From positions 62,001 through 126,000 of the forward strand of contig JAHHSI010000002.1 in NCBI GenBank assembly GCA_020025275.1: DNA of 64,000 nt, in the 5' to 3' direction. Shown here piece by piece: positions 1-7,608 of this stretch (positions are counted from its first letter, which is position 1; each line of letters begins with the position of its first letter). This DNA comes from Oscillospiraceae bacterium (GTDB lineage Bacteria > Bacillota > Clostridia > Oscillospirales > Oscillospiraceae). Position numbers and translations under genes: made by a program. The notes under the pieces were generated by a model that made no database searches, had not been told where the DNA came from, and saw only the letters and a list, made by a program, of their open reading frames with translations.

Positions 1-1
1 C

Positions 2-1771
2 TATGAGGCGTTTGCCCGCCCCGAAAAGCCGGACGGTGTGGAGCACAAAAGCGCCTATATTGTGGGCAGCGGTCTTGCCGCGCTGTCTGCGGCCTGCTTC
101 TTGGTCCGCGACGGTCAGATGCCCGGCTCCCAGATCCATATTCTGGAGGCCATGGACATTGCCGGCGGCGCCTGCGACGGCATCAACGACCCTCGCCGGG
201 GCTATATCATGCGCGGCGGACGTGAAATGGAGAACCATTTTGAGTGCCTGTGGGACCTCTTCCGCAGCATCCCCTCTCTGGAAAAAGAGGGTGCCTCGGT
301 CCTGGACGAGTTCTATTGGCTCAATAAGCACGACCCCAACTACTCTTTGTGCCGTGCCACGGTGAACCGCGGCCAAGATGCCCACACCGACGGGAAATTT
401 GATCTGAGCCAGAAGGCCTGCATGGAGATCGTCAAGCTGTTTATGACAAAAGATGAGGACCTGTATGACAAGACCATTGAAGATGTCTTTGATGACGAGG
501 TGTTCAACTCCACGTTCTGGCTGTACTGGCGCACCATGTTTGCCTTTGAAAACTGGCACAGCGCTTTGGAGATGAAGCTGTACTTCCAGCGCTTCATCCA
601 CCATATTGCCGGTCTGCCCGATTTCAGCGCCCTCAAGTTCACCCGCTACAACCAGTACGAGTCCCTGATCCTGCCCATGCAGAAGTATCTGGAAAATGCC
701 GGCGTGGACTTCCGCTTCGGCACGGAGGTCACCAACGTGATCTTTGACATTAAGGACGGCCGCAAGGTGGCCACCGCCATTGAGTGCAAGGTGAACGGTG
801 CAGAAAACGGTATCCTGCTGACGGAGAATGATCTGGTCTTTGTCACCAACGGCAGCTGCACGGAGGGTACGGTCTATGGCGATCAGAACCACGCCCCCAA
901 CGGCGATGCCGAGGTGCGCACCAGCGGCTGCTGGAGCCTCTGGAAGAATATCGCCAAGCAGGACCCGGCCTTCGGCCATCCTGAGAAGTTCTGCTCGGAT
1001 ATTGCCAAGACCAACTGGGAGTCGGCCACGGTGACCACACTGGATGACAAGATCCTGCCCTATATCACCAACATCTGCAAGCGTGATCCCCGAACCGGAA
1101 AAGTCGTGACCGGCGGCATTGTCAGCTGCAAGGATTCCAAGTGGCTGATGAGCTGGACCATCAATCGCCAGGGCCAGTTCAAGGAACAGGACCCTGAAAA
1201 GGTGTGCGTCTGGGTGTATGGCCTCTTCACCGACGTCCCCGGTGACTATGTCAAAAAGCCCATGCGGGAGTGCACCGGCAAGGAGATCACGGAGGAGTGG
1301 CTCTATCATATCGGCGTTCCTGTGGCGGAGATCCCGGAGCTGGCGGAAAACAGCGCCGTCTGCGTCCCCACCATGATGCCCTATATCACCGCCTTCTTCA
1401 TGCCGCGGGCCAAGGGCGACCGCCCGGACGTGATCCCGGATGGCTGCATCAACTTCGCCTTCCTGGGCCAGTTTGCCGACACGCCCCGTGACACGGTATT
1501 CACCACGGAGTACTCGGTCCGCACCGCTATGGAGGCCGTATACGGCCTGCTGGGCGTGGACCGTGGAGTTCCGGAGGTGTGGGGCAGCGTGTACGATGTG
1601 CGTGACCTGTTGGAGAGCTCCGTGCGCTTGATGGACGGCAAATCTCCTCTGGACGCCGCATTGCCCGGGCCTCTGGCTGTGCTGAAAAAGCCCCTGCTGA
1701 AGTTTGTCAAAGGCACAGTCCTTGAAAAACTGCTGCGTGATCATCACATTCTTCCGGCGGAAACACGGTAA
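2..1771 (+). CDS. ohyA: Oleate hydratase (5' end cut by window edge)
   Basis: FAD-dependent hydratase of the myosin-cross-reactive-antigen family, which adds water to the cis-9 double bond of oleate to give 10-hydroxystearate. The reading frame is open from base 2 with no plausible start, and the residues before the first GTG (position 38) read YEAFARPEKPDGVEHKSAYI. This is the conserved N-terminal stretch of the family, so the true start lies just upstream and only a few codons are missing. The Rossmann dinucleotide motif GSGLAALSAACFLV follows, then the family signatures RGGREME and TRYNQYES. 589 residues are visible against a usual ~590. A strong terminator follows. The usual proposed role is detoxifying unsaturated fatty acids at the membrane. 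Confidence 0.95.
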   Translation, partial: YEAFARPEKPDGVEHKSAYIVGSGLAALSAACFLVRDGQMPGSQIHILEAMDIAGGACDGINDPRRGYIMRGGREMENHFECLWDLFRSIPSLEKEGASVLDEFYWLNKHDPNYSLCRATVNRGQDAHTDGKFDLSQKACMEIVKLFMTKDEDLYDKTIEDVFDDEVFNSTFWLYWRTMFAFENWHSALEMKLYFQRFIHHIAGLPDFSALKFTRYNQYESLILPMQKYLENAGVDFRFGTEVTNVIFDIKDGRKVATAIECKVNGAENGILLTENDLVFVTNGSCTEGTVYGDQNHAPNGDAEVRTSGCWSLWKNIAKQDPAFGHPEKFCSDIAKTNWESATVTTLDDKILPYITNICKRDPRTGKVVTGGIVSCKDSKWLMSWTINRQGQFKEQDPEKVCVWVYGLFTDVPGDYVKKPMRECTGKEITEEWLYHIGVPVAEIPELAENSAVCVPTMMPYITAFFMPRAKGDRPDVIPDGCINFAFLGQFADTPRDTVFTTEYSVRTAMEAVYGLLGVDRGVPEVWGSVYDVRDLLESSVRLMDGKSPLDAALPGPLAVLKKPLLKFVKGTVLEKLLRDHHILPAETR

Positions 1772-1789
1772 CTGCATACGAGATCCTGC

Positions 1790-1826
1790 AACCGGGAGCC
1801 ATGAAACGGGCTCCCGGTTCCTTTTT
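1790..1826 (+). terminator. Intrinsic terminator after oleate hydratase
   Basis: A 10-11 bp GC-rich stem (ACCGGGAGCC / GGGCTCCCGGT) around a 7-base loop, followed by TTCCTTTTTG, lies 20 bases after the stop codon. Confidence 0.85.
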
Positions 1827-2082
1827 GCCCCATTTTCGTATCGTATTCTGCAAATTTTGTTTTTTTCACAAAATTTGTGCCGTTTCCTTGTACATCGTTC
1901 CCCAACCAGCAGCTCTATGCCCCTCTGCTTTCCCCTTTCGGGTACCGCAGACCCCGACCGCACCGCCAAATTCTGCCCGAACCCGTGCCGCAGGCGGCTC
2001 CGTTGCCTTTCACTTTCCTCCCACAGGAGCCTCCTTTCCGCAAAAGGCTGCCCTGCGGCCAACGGAAGCTAAAGGCACTCTC

Positions 2083-2111
2083 TTGACACGTATCTCTTTT
2101 TTCGATACAAT
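2083..2111 (+). promoter_or_regulatory. Sigma-A promoter for the CBS-domain protein
   Basis: TTGACA (2083-2088), exactly 17 bp, then TACAAT (2106-2111). Predicted transcription start is near 2118. The roughly 270 bases upstream of this promoter (1827-2082) hold nothing I recognise. Confidence 0.8.
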
Positions 2112-2117
2112 GGAAAA

Positions 2118-2294
2118 AAATTTTACAAAAACGAAGGACGGTGATGGTATTCATGGACGGTTCAGGCAGTGATGGGTGTACCCCTTGGCCGGCAGATTGG
2201 TTTGCTTGTGACCTGCTGATGCCCGTTTTGCGGGAGTAAGTGGTTTGTTTTTTCCCTCACAACAACCAATTTATACCTACAAGGAGTTTACTTT
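2118..2294 (+). promoter_or_regulatory. Long 5' leader, possibly structured
   Basis: About 175 bases separate the predicted transcription start from the ATG of the CNNM/CorB-type gene. Visible elements are a possible long-range pairing of GGCA (near 2163) with TGCC (near 2222), a GCAG/CTGC helix inside it, and a CCCG-TTTTG-CGGG hairpin near 2223-2235. A U-rich stretch precedes the ribosome-binding site AAGGAG. I cannot match it to a known riboswitch. The length and the downstream ion-transport-type gene make a regulatory leader plausible. Confidence 0.35.
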
Positions 2295-3539
2295 ATGCTC
2301 AATAGTATCATTGCTATGGTCGTATGCGTTATTTTGTCCGCCTATTTTTCGGCCACGGAAACCGCTTTTTCTTCTCTCAATAAGACGAGGATCAAAGCAC
2401 TGGCCGAAAACGGAAACCGGAAAGCGGCACTGACGCTGGAACTATCGAAAAATTATGATCGCTTGATCTCCACCATTCTCATCGGAAACAACATCGTCAA
2501 CATCGCGGTGGCCTCCATTGGTACGCTGCTGTTTGTGGAATTGCTGGATCCGGAACTGGGAGCGCCGGTGTCCACGGTGGTGGTCACCATCGTGGTGTTG
2601 ATTTTCGGTGAAATCACTCCGAAAAGCATCGCCAAAGACCATCCGGAAAAGTTTGCCATGTTTTCCGCCCCTTTGCTGCGCATCCTCATCTATCTTCTGA
2701 TGCCGCTGAATTTCCTCTTTGAGCACTGGAAGAAGTTTGTAGGAAAGCTCTTCCGCGTCAAGGAGGATACGAAAATGTCCCAGGAAGAGCTGCTGATGCT
2801 GCTCAACGAGGTAGAGCAGGAGGGCTGTATCGACGAGAGCGAGGGAAAGCTGCTGCGCAATGCGGTGGAATTCGGCGATCTGGAGGCGGAGGATATTCTC
2901 ACCCACCGGGTGGATCTGGAGGGCGTCGACCTTCACGCCACCAAGGAGGAAATCGCCAAGCAGTTCGAAGTTTCCCACTTTTCTCGCCTGCTGGTCTATG
3001 ACGAAACCATCGACAAAATTGTCGGTATCCTGCATCAAAAAGATTTTTATGTAGGAACCGGCGTCACATCGGCTGATGTTGCGGACATCATGTCCCCTCC
3101 CGTCTTTGTGTACCAAACTGAAAAAATCGACACCCTCCTGCAAAAAATGCGGGCAGTTCAGACACATATCGTCATCGTGATCGACGAATACGGCGGTGTG
3201 GCCGGTATCGTGACCATGGAGGATATCCTCGAGGAGCTGGTAGGCGATATCTGGGATGAACACGACGAGATTGAAGAGCCGATCCGGCAGACCGATGAGC
3301 GCACCTACACGGTGGACTGCGGCATTTCCTTCGACGATTTCTGTGACTTTTTCCACATCAAACCTGTCTCGGACGCCGTTTCCCTCGGCGGCTGGATCAT
3401 GCAGCACATGGGCCGCATCCCCCAAAAAGGGGACCAGTTCTCCTTTGCAAACCTGACCATCACCATCGCAGAAACCGACGATCACCGTATTGTTTGTGTC
3501 CATGTGGAGGTGATCGATCCCCTTTCGCCGGAGGCGTAA
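2295..3539 (+). CDS. CNNM/CorB-type membrane protein with CBS pair (HlyC/CorC family)
   Basis: 414 residues with the standard three-part architecture of the family. The N-terminal DUF21/CNNM membrane domain (about residues 1-190) shows SAYFSATETAFSSLNKTR and IGNNIVNIAVASIGTLL. A tandem CBS pair (about 200-325) ends in VIDEYGGVAGIVTMEDILEE. The C-terminal CorC_HlyC domain (about 335-410) contains SLGGWIMQHMGRIPQKGD. Members act in Mg2+ (or Co2+) efflux and homeostasis, and the old name 'hemolysin' is misleading. The ATG has an AAGGAG site 9 bases upstream. The gene has its own promoter and a long leader. The family is certain; the transported ion is inferred. Confidence 0.9.
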   Translation: MLNSIIAMVVCVILSAYFSATETAFSSLNKTRIKALAENGNRKAALTLELSKNYDRLISTILIGNNIVNIAVASIGTLLFVELLDPELGAPVSTVVVTIVVLIFGEITPKSIAKDHPEKFAMFSAPLLRILIYLLMPLNFLFEHWKKFVGKLFRVKEDTKMSQEELLMLLNEVEQEGCIDESEGKLLRNAVEFGDLEAEDILTHRVDLEGVDLHATKEEIAKQFEVSHFSRLLVYDETIDKIVGILHQKDFYVGTGVTSADVADIMSPPVFVYQTEKIDTLLQKMRAVQTHIVIVIDEYGGVAGIVTMEDILEELVGDIWDEHDEIEEPIRQTDERTYTVDCGISFDDFCDFFHIKPVSDAVSLGGWIMQHMGRIPQKGDQFSFANLTITIAETDDHRIVCVHVEVIDPLSPEA

Positions 3540-3635
3540 GGGTGCGCCTCTGCACCACTGTCTCTCGGCCATCCTTGTCCGAAAAAGGATACCTTTATCC
3601 TTTCGATGATAACAAATGAAAGCAGGGACTATGTT

Positions 3636-4100
3636 ATGAAGAACACCAAGAAAGCACTCCTTCCTCTTGCCGCCCTGATCGGCGCACTGCTCCTTATGGT
3701 CGGCTGTACGTTCAAAACCTCCATCGGCTACACCTTCTCCGTGGATACCGGCGATCAGATCAAGGTGACACTGGACACTACGGACAAGTACAGCATGACT
3801 TCGGAGGTTCCGTTCACCATCTCCCACCACGGGGATGCGTGTATGCAGGGCCGCTTTATCCCCGTCAATCTCTTTGAACAGTATGTGCTTGCCGTCAAAA
3901 ATGACGCCAAGGCCACCATTTTGGACTCCGGCTCCCGCGACGGCATCCAGTATCTGTTCTGGAACTACAACAACGAAGAGTACAACTTTGTGATCTCCGT
4001 TGACAACTCCAACACCGGTCTCCTGCTGAGCGACACCGTTTCCGAGGAGTCGGCACGGGAGTGCTTCGAGCGCCTGAGCTTCACCTTGGTCAAAGATTGA
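3636..4100 (+). CDS. Small lipoprotein of unknown function
   Basis: 154 residues from the ATG at 3636, chosen over an in-frame ATG at 3606 because it gives a canonical lipoprotein signal: MKNTKK, a hydrophobic stretch, and lipobox MVGC with Cys24 as the acylated residue. The mature part is predicted soluble and beta-rich (motifs IGYTFSVDTGDQIKVTLDT and YLFWNYNNEEYNFVISVD). I recognise no family. It sits 100 bases after the CNNM gene on the same strand, so read-through is possible, and ends before a strong terminator. Confidence 0.75.
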   Translation: MKNTKKALLPLAALIGALLLMVGCTFKTSIGYTFSVDTGDQIKVTLDTTDKYSMTSEVPFTISHHGDACMQGRFIPVNLFEQYVLAVKNDAKATILDSGSRDGIQYLFWNYNNEEYNFVISVDNSNTGLLLSDTVSEESARECFERLSFTLVKD

Positions 4101-4147
4101 TCCGGCACTCCCACCCCTGACGGCTGGGTCGTTTTCTCCCGTCATCC

Positions 4148-4180
4148 AAAAAGCAGCTCTCCGAAGAGAGCTGCTTTTCT
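4148..4180 (+). terminator. Intrinsic terminator after the lipoprotein gene
   Basis: An 11-bp stem AAGCAGCTCTC / GAGAGCTGCTT with loop CGAA, followed by TTCTTTTG. Confidence 0.9.
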
Positions 4181-4267
4181 TTTGACCCGCACTCCCGCTT
4201 TTGCGTGGTGGCTCGGCACGAACTATGTCCGAACGTCTTACATTTTCGTCACTTTTGCATTTCTGTG

Positions 4268-4296
4268 TTGAAATCCACGTCCATTCGTGATATGTT
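4268..4296 (+). promoter_or_regulatory. Promoter for the membrane protein at 4367
   Basis: TTGAAA (4268-4273), 17 bp, TATGTT (4291-4296). Confidence 0.6.
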
Positions 4297-4366
4297 AAGA
4301 AGACGTTAATACTGTTTGAGCGATGATTTTCGCCGCAATGCGGCTGCGATCACAGAGGATGATTTT

Positions 4367-5176
4367 ATGAAATCTTTTTCTTTCCTATTAGAGAATTTTT
4401 TCACCCATAAGGACTTTCTCCCTCCGGCAGATCAACTTCCGGGGACGCTTTTTTCCCCGCTGCACTTTCTCTTTGCCGGAGTCTTGCTGGCCATCGTGAT
4501 CGGCAGTGCCGTCTATGTGGCCAAGCACCCCCGCATCATCCGGCCCGTATTCACGGTACTGTGGGTCACTCTTGTCGTTCTGGAGGTGGTGATCGTCACC
4601 TGGGAGAGCCTGTGCGCCCGCACACCGGGGTTTGACTTCCAGACGAACCTCTCCCTCTACCCCTGCAGCATTTTCATGTTTGTGATGCCGTTTGCCATCT
4701 GGGGCCACGGCGTCTGGAAACAGATCGCCTGCGGCTATGTCTTTACACTGGGCCTGTTGGGTTCCTCCATCAACTTCTTCTATCCGGCCATCCGCCTGTC
4801 GGAATACTCCTGCATCTCCTTTGCCGGGTTCCACACTTTTTTCTACCACGGGGTCATGCTCTTCACCTTTTTGGTGATGCTCCTCTCCCACTACCACTCC
4901 TATCACGCAGAACACTGGTGGGATCTCTTTCTCCCCTGCACCGCATCCCTGCTGGTATCCATCCCGGCCAACATCATCAACTATTCCCCCCTCCACGCCG
5001 ACTATATGTTCTTCCGCGGGGAGTTCCCGCTGCTGGCGGCCCTCTTCCCCCACTCTCCCGACTGGGTCGTGACCGTCGTGCTCTATGGGCTCTACATCTT
5101 TATTCCCGCCCTGTTCTATCTCCCCTCCTATCTGGCACATCTGCGGGCGAAAAAATGTCAGGCAGCCTTTGCCTGA
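4367..5176 (+). CDS. Integral membrane protein, YwaF/TIGR02206-like
   Basis: 269 residues from the ATG at 4367, which has AGAGGA upstream; an in-frame TTG at 4316 is less likely. About six to seven hydrophobic helices are visible, e.g. FLFAGVLLAIVIGSAVYVA, VLWVTLVVLEVVIVTW and VVLYGLYIFIPALFYLPSYL. The central motif LSLYPCSIFMFVMPFAIW and the later HYHSYHAEHWWDLFLP resemble the YwaF/TIGR02206 family, whose function is unknown. The gene is monocistronic between a promoter and a strong two-way terminator. The family assignment is moderate. Confidence 0.7.
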   Translation: MKSFSFLLENFFTHKDFLPPADQLPGTLFSPLHFLFAGVLLAIVIGSAVYVAKHPRIIRPVFTVLWVTLVVLEVVIVTWESLCARTPGFDFQTNLSLYPCSIFMFVMPFAIWGHGVWKQIACGYVFTLGLLGSSINFFYPAIRLSEYSCISFAGFHTFFYHGVMLFTFLVMLLSHYHSYHAEHWWDLFLPCTASLLVSIPANIINYSPLHADYMFFRGEFPLLAALFPHSPDWVVTVVLYGLYIFIPALFYLPSYLAHLRAKKCQAAFA

Positions 5177-5189
5177 TCCATCTGAATCA

Positions 5190-5233
5190 AAAACGCCCCG
5201 CTGCGGCTGTGTGCCGCAGCGGGGCGTTTTTTT
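5190..5233. terminator. Bidirectional terminator
   Basis: AAAACGCCCCGCTGCGGC / GCCGCAGCGGGGCGTTTT with a short loop, a T-run on the plus strand and an A-run on the other side. It separates the convergent membrane-protein gene and the Crp/Fnr gene. Confidence 0.95.
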
Positions 5234-5253
5234 CGCCTGATATGATCCGTCTG

Positions 5254-5919
5254 TCAGGATTCGTTGGCCAGCTGCTCCAGACGCCGCCGGTCGACAAGCT
5301 CCACCGTGCCCCGGGTCAGCCGCACCCATCCCTCATTCTGGAAGTAGCGCAGCATCCGGGTCACCACCTCCCGGGCCGTCCCCATATGCTTGCCGATGGT
5401 CTCGTGGGTCACCTTGATGATCTCGCTGCCCTCCAGCGCCGTCTCCTCCAGCAAGAATGACGCCAGACGCTTATCAAAACTTTTCCACATGATCTGTTCG
5501 ATCAGCCACATGACCTCGGAAAAACGGGCCGCCATGATCTCATTGGTGTAGTTGGCCACCGGCGCCGACTCCTCCATCACCGATTTATACACATCCGGTG
5601 GAATCACCCAGAGCTCCGTGTCCTTCTCCGTCTCGATGGTCAGATCAAACTGGATACTCCGCATGATACAAGAGGCCGAAAACAGGCAGATATCCATCTC
5701 GAACAGGCGGTAGAGCGTGATCTCTCGCCCCTCGTCCGACATGATGTACGCCCGCAGCTGCCCGGAGTGGATCAGCAGCAAGCCCACACAATCCAGCGAC
5801 CCATTGTGGATCACCGTCCCCTTGGACACCTTGCGGTATACGGCCGATTCCTCGATCTTTCGCTGCTGCTCCGGCGTCAGCTGCTTCCAAATCGGAAAAT
5901 ATTCTGCAATAGCACTCAC
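5254..5919 (-). CDS. Crp/Fnr-family transcriptional regulator
   Basis: 221 residues from a GTG at 5919, chosen because AAAGGAGG lies 9 bases upstream of it; the longer open frame would cross the promoter. The N-terminal cyclic-nucleotide-type beta-roll (about 15-130) reads GTVIHNGSLDCVGLLLIHSG and LRAYIMSDEGREITLYRLFE. The C-terminal winged helix (about 145-215) has the recognition segment HETIGKHMGTAREVVTRMLR. Cysteines occur (DCVGL, ICLFSASC) but not in the FNR Fe-S spacing, so a redox or small-molecule effector is open. It is divergent from the ORP-like operon and shares an overlapping promoter region with it, so it probably controls both itself and that operon. Confidence 0.9.
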   Translation of the reverse strand: MSAIAEYFPIWKQLTPEQQRKIEESAVYRKVSKGTVIHNGSLDCVGLLLIHSGQLRAYIMSDEGREITLYRLFEMDICLFSASCIMRSIQFDLTIETEKDTELWVIPPDVYKSVMEESAPVANYTNEIMAARFSEVMWLIEQIMWKSFDKRLASFLLEETALEGSEIIKVTHETIGKHMGTAREVVTRMLRYFQNEGWVRLTRGTVELVDRRRLEQLANES

Positions 5920-5944
5920 GATGGCAGCCCTCCTTTTTTCTTGC

Positions 5945-5973
5945 AGTATAGAATAAACTGGCGCCGTTGTCAA
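5945..5973 (-). promoter_or_regulatory. Promoter of the Crp/Fnr gene
   Basis: On the minus strand: TTGACA (5973-5968), 17 bp, TATACT (5950-5945). Its -35 box forms an inverted repeat with the -35 box of the divergent promoter. Confidence 0.85.
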
Positions 5974-6033
5974 TAAAGTATTTGACATATGCCAATAACA
6001 AGCGTATACTACCATCGAAAACGGCATATGTCA
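5968..6033. promoter_or_regulatory. Candidate operator cluster between divergent promoters
   Basis: TGTCAA-8-TTGACA (5968-5987) is an inverted repeat made of the two -35 boxes. TGACATATGCC (5983-5993) recurs exactly in opposite orientation at 6023-6033. The sites bracket the plus-strand -10 element, so a bound regulator could repress or reorganise both promoters. Confidence 0.6.
5982..6010 (+). promoter_or_regulatory. Promoter of the ORP-like operon
   Basis: TTGACA (5982-5987), 17 bp, TATACT (6005-6010); start near 6017, 40 bases before the TTG start codon of the first gene. The -35 box is embedded in TTGACATATGCCAA, a near-palindromic Crp/Fnr-type site. Confidence 0.85.
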
Positions 6034-6056
6034 TAAACAGTGAGGAGGTGTGTACG

Positions 6057-6428
6057 TTGCCAAGACCGAGAAAGTGCCGCCGTGTATGTCGTCTGCCGGC
6101 CAACACGGCGTTCCTGCCTGTCCATGGCGCCCCCACGGATCGCACCGTGATCCTGACCGTGGATGAATATGAGACACTGCGCCTCATCGATCAGGTGGGG
6201 CTTTCCCAAGAGGAGTGCGGCCGGTACATGAGCATCGCCCGCACAACGGTGCAGCAGATTTACACCGTGGCCCGCCGGAAAGTGGCGGAGGCCCTGGTGG
6301 AGGGGCTCCCTCTGCGCATTGAGGGCGGCGACTATGAGCTTTGCGACCAGCAGTCGGAAACCTGCCGCTGCGGCCACTGCTGCCACAACCCGCCGCAGCA
6401 AACAACCGAACAGGAGGCTACAACATGA
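6057..6428 (+). CDS. DUF134-family DNA-binding protein
   Basis: 123 residues from a TTG at 6057, 8 bases after AGGAGG. The N-terminus then reads PRPRKCRRVCRLP, the family's hallmark opening. A helix-turn-helix region follows, with LTVDEYETLRLIDQVGLSQE and CGRYMSIARTTVQQIYTVAR, similar to sigma-70 region 4. The C-terminus is Cys-rich (CRCGHCC). DUF134 genes regularly stand next to NifX/NifB-type Fe-Mo cofactor proteins, and this is the first gene of such an operon. It is probably an operon-specific regulator. Its stop overlaps the next start (ATGA). Confidence 0.85.
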   Translation: MPRPRKCRRVCRLPANTAFLPVHGAPTDRTVILTVDEYETLRLIDQVGLSQEECGRYMSIARTTVQQIYTVARRKVAEALVEGLPLRIEGGDYELCDQQSETCRCGHCCHNPPQQTTEQEATT

Positions 6429-6775
6429 AAATTGCGATTCCCTTGGACGAAAACCAAACGGAGGTATGTGTCACCTTTGGACGTGCCCCCTACTTCCTCT
6501 TTGCCGAGGACGGCAAACAGGAGATCTTAGAAAACCCGGCAGCTCAGGCGCAGGGCGGCGCCGGGATCAAGGCGGCCCAGTTTCTGGTGGATCAGGGGGC
6601 CCAGGTGCTTCTGACCGTCCGCTGCGGCCAAAATGCCAACGAGGTCTTTCAGGCCGCCGGTCTGAAAGTCTACCAGACACAGGGTGCGGATGCACAGGAA
6701 AACGTGTCCGCCTTTATGGAGGGGAAACTGGCGGAGCTGACCCACTTCCACGCCGGTTTCCACGGCATCCAATGA
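6425..6775 (+). CDS. NifX/NifB-C domain (dinitrogenase Fe-Mo cofactor type) protein
   Basis: 116 residues starting MKIAIPLDENQTEVC, a single-domain member of the NifX/NafY/ORP fold that binds metal-sulfur clusters. Motifs are VCVTFGRAPYFLF, GAGIKAAQFLVDQGAQVLLT and CGQNANEVFQAAG. The start ATG overlaps the previous stop and its own stop overlaps the next start, showing translational coupling. With no nif structural genes here, nitrogen fixation is not implied. The closest studied relative is the orange protein (Mo-Cu sulfide cluster) of Desulfovibrio. Confidence 0.85.
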   Translation: MKIAIPLDENQTEVCVTFGRAPYFLFAEDGKQEILENPAAQAQGGAGIKAAQFLVDQGAQVLLTVRCGQNANEVFQAAGLKVYQTQGADAQENVSAFMEGKLAELTHFHAGFHGIQ

Positions 6776-7608
6776 GGCTGGCAGTACTCAGCGGCAAAGG
6801 CGGCGCCGGGAAAACTCTGCTGGCGGTCAATCTGGCCGCAGCCGCCGGACACGCCGCCTATGTGGACTGCGACGTTGAAGAGCCCAACGGCCGCCTCTTT
6901 CTGAAACCGGAAGCCGTCACTTCCCAGCCGGTCCATACGCTGCTGCCCGCCTTTGATGCGCAGCAGTGCACCGGCTGCCGCAGGTGTGTGGATTTCTGCC
7001 GCTTTAACGCCCTGATCTATATCCGCCAAGTCCCCAAGGTGTTTCCGGAGGTCTGCCATAGCTGCGGCGGATGTCAGCTGGTCTGTCCGGTCGGGGCGAT
7101 CCGGGAGACGCCCCGGAGCATCGGACATCTGGAGCTGGGAAAACGAAAGGACATCCGTGTTGTGACTGGTGTACTGGACCCCGGCGAGGCCTCCGGTGTC
7201 CCCATCATCAACGCAGCACTGGGCAGTGTCAGAGACTTTGACGGCCTGACCGTGGTGGACTGTCCCCCCGGCAGTGCCTGCTCCGTAATGGAGAGTATTC
7301 AGGACGCAGACTACTGCCTTTGCGTGGCCGAGCCTACCGCCTTCGGCTTTCATAATTTCTGCATGGTGCAGGAGCTCTGCTCGCTGCTGGGCAAGCGCTG
7401 CGGAGTCGTCATTAACAAGATGGATGCCCCTTATGAGCCGCTGGAATCGTTCTGCCGCGACCATGATCTGCCCATACTGGCGCGTATTCCCTACGATCCC
7501 CACATCGCCGCACTGGCGGCGCAGGGACAGCTGCTCTGCGAGGCGGACGCCAGCATGGCGCAGCAGTTCCGCCGGATCCTCACAGCGATCGGAGGTGTGC
7601 AGCCATGA
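6772..7608 (+). CDS. MinD/Mrp-type P-loop ATPase with ferredoxin insertion (first copy)
   Basis: 278 residues. A deviant Walker A, SGKGGAGKT (residues 6-14), marks the SIMIBI/MinD class, and VVDCPPGSACSVMES is the switch region. A two-cluster 4Fe-4S ferredoxin domain is inserted, with CTGCRRCVDFC from residue 66 and CHSCGGCQLVCP from residue 95. ATPases of this build occur as a pair in ORP-type operons and in loci of Fe-S or metal-cluster carriers. Start and stop both overlap neighbours (ATGA), so it is tightly coupled to the second copy. Confidence 0.9.
   Translation: MRLAVLSGKGGAGKTLLAVNLAAAAGHAAYVDCDVEEPNGRLFLKPEAVTSQPVHTLLPAFDAQQCTGCRRCVDFCRFNALIYIRQVPKVFPEVCHSCGGCQLVCPVGAIRETPRSIGHLELGKRKDIRVVTGVLDPGEASGVPIINAALGSVRDFDGLTVVDCPPGSACSVMESIQDADYCLCVAEPTAFGFHNFCMVQELCSLLGKRCGVVINKMDAPYEPLESFCRDHDLPILARIPYDPHIAALAAQGQLLCEADASMAQQFRRILTAIGGVQP

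Noticed and set aside
2125..2200. Fluoride-riboswitch-like words (GGTGATGG, GTGATGGGTG) in the leader at 2118-2294
   Set aside because: The spacing, the pseudoknot partner and the 3' conserved CCTAC-type segment do not fit; left as an unassigned leader.
2442..4145. A 567-codon minus-strand open frame across the CNNM and lipoprotein genes
   Set aside because: It runs through two convincing plus-strand genes and over a gap between them, with no recognisable domain.
5254..5919. Assigning the Crp/Fnr protein as a true [4Fe-4S] FNR
   Set aside because: The cysteines present do not have the FNR spacing at the N-terminus.
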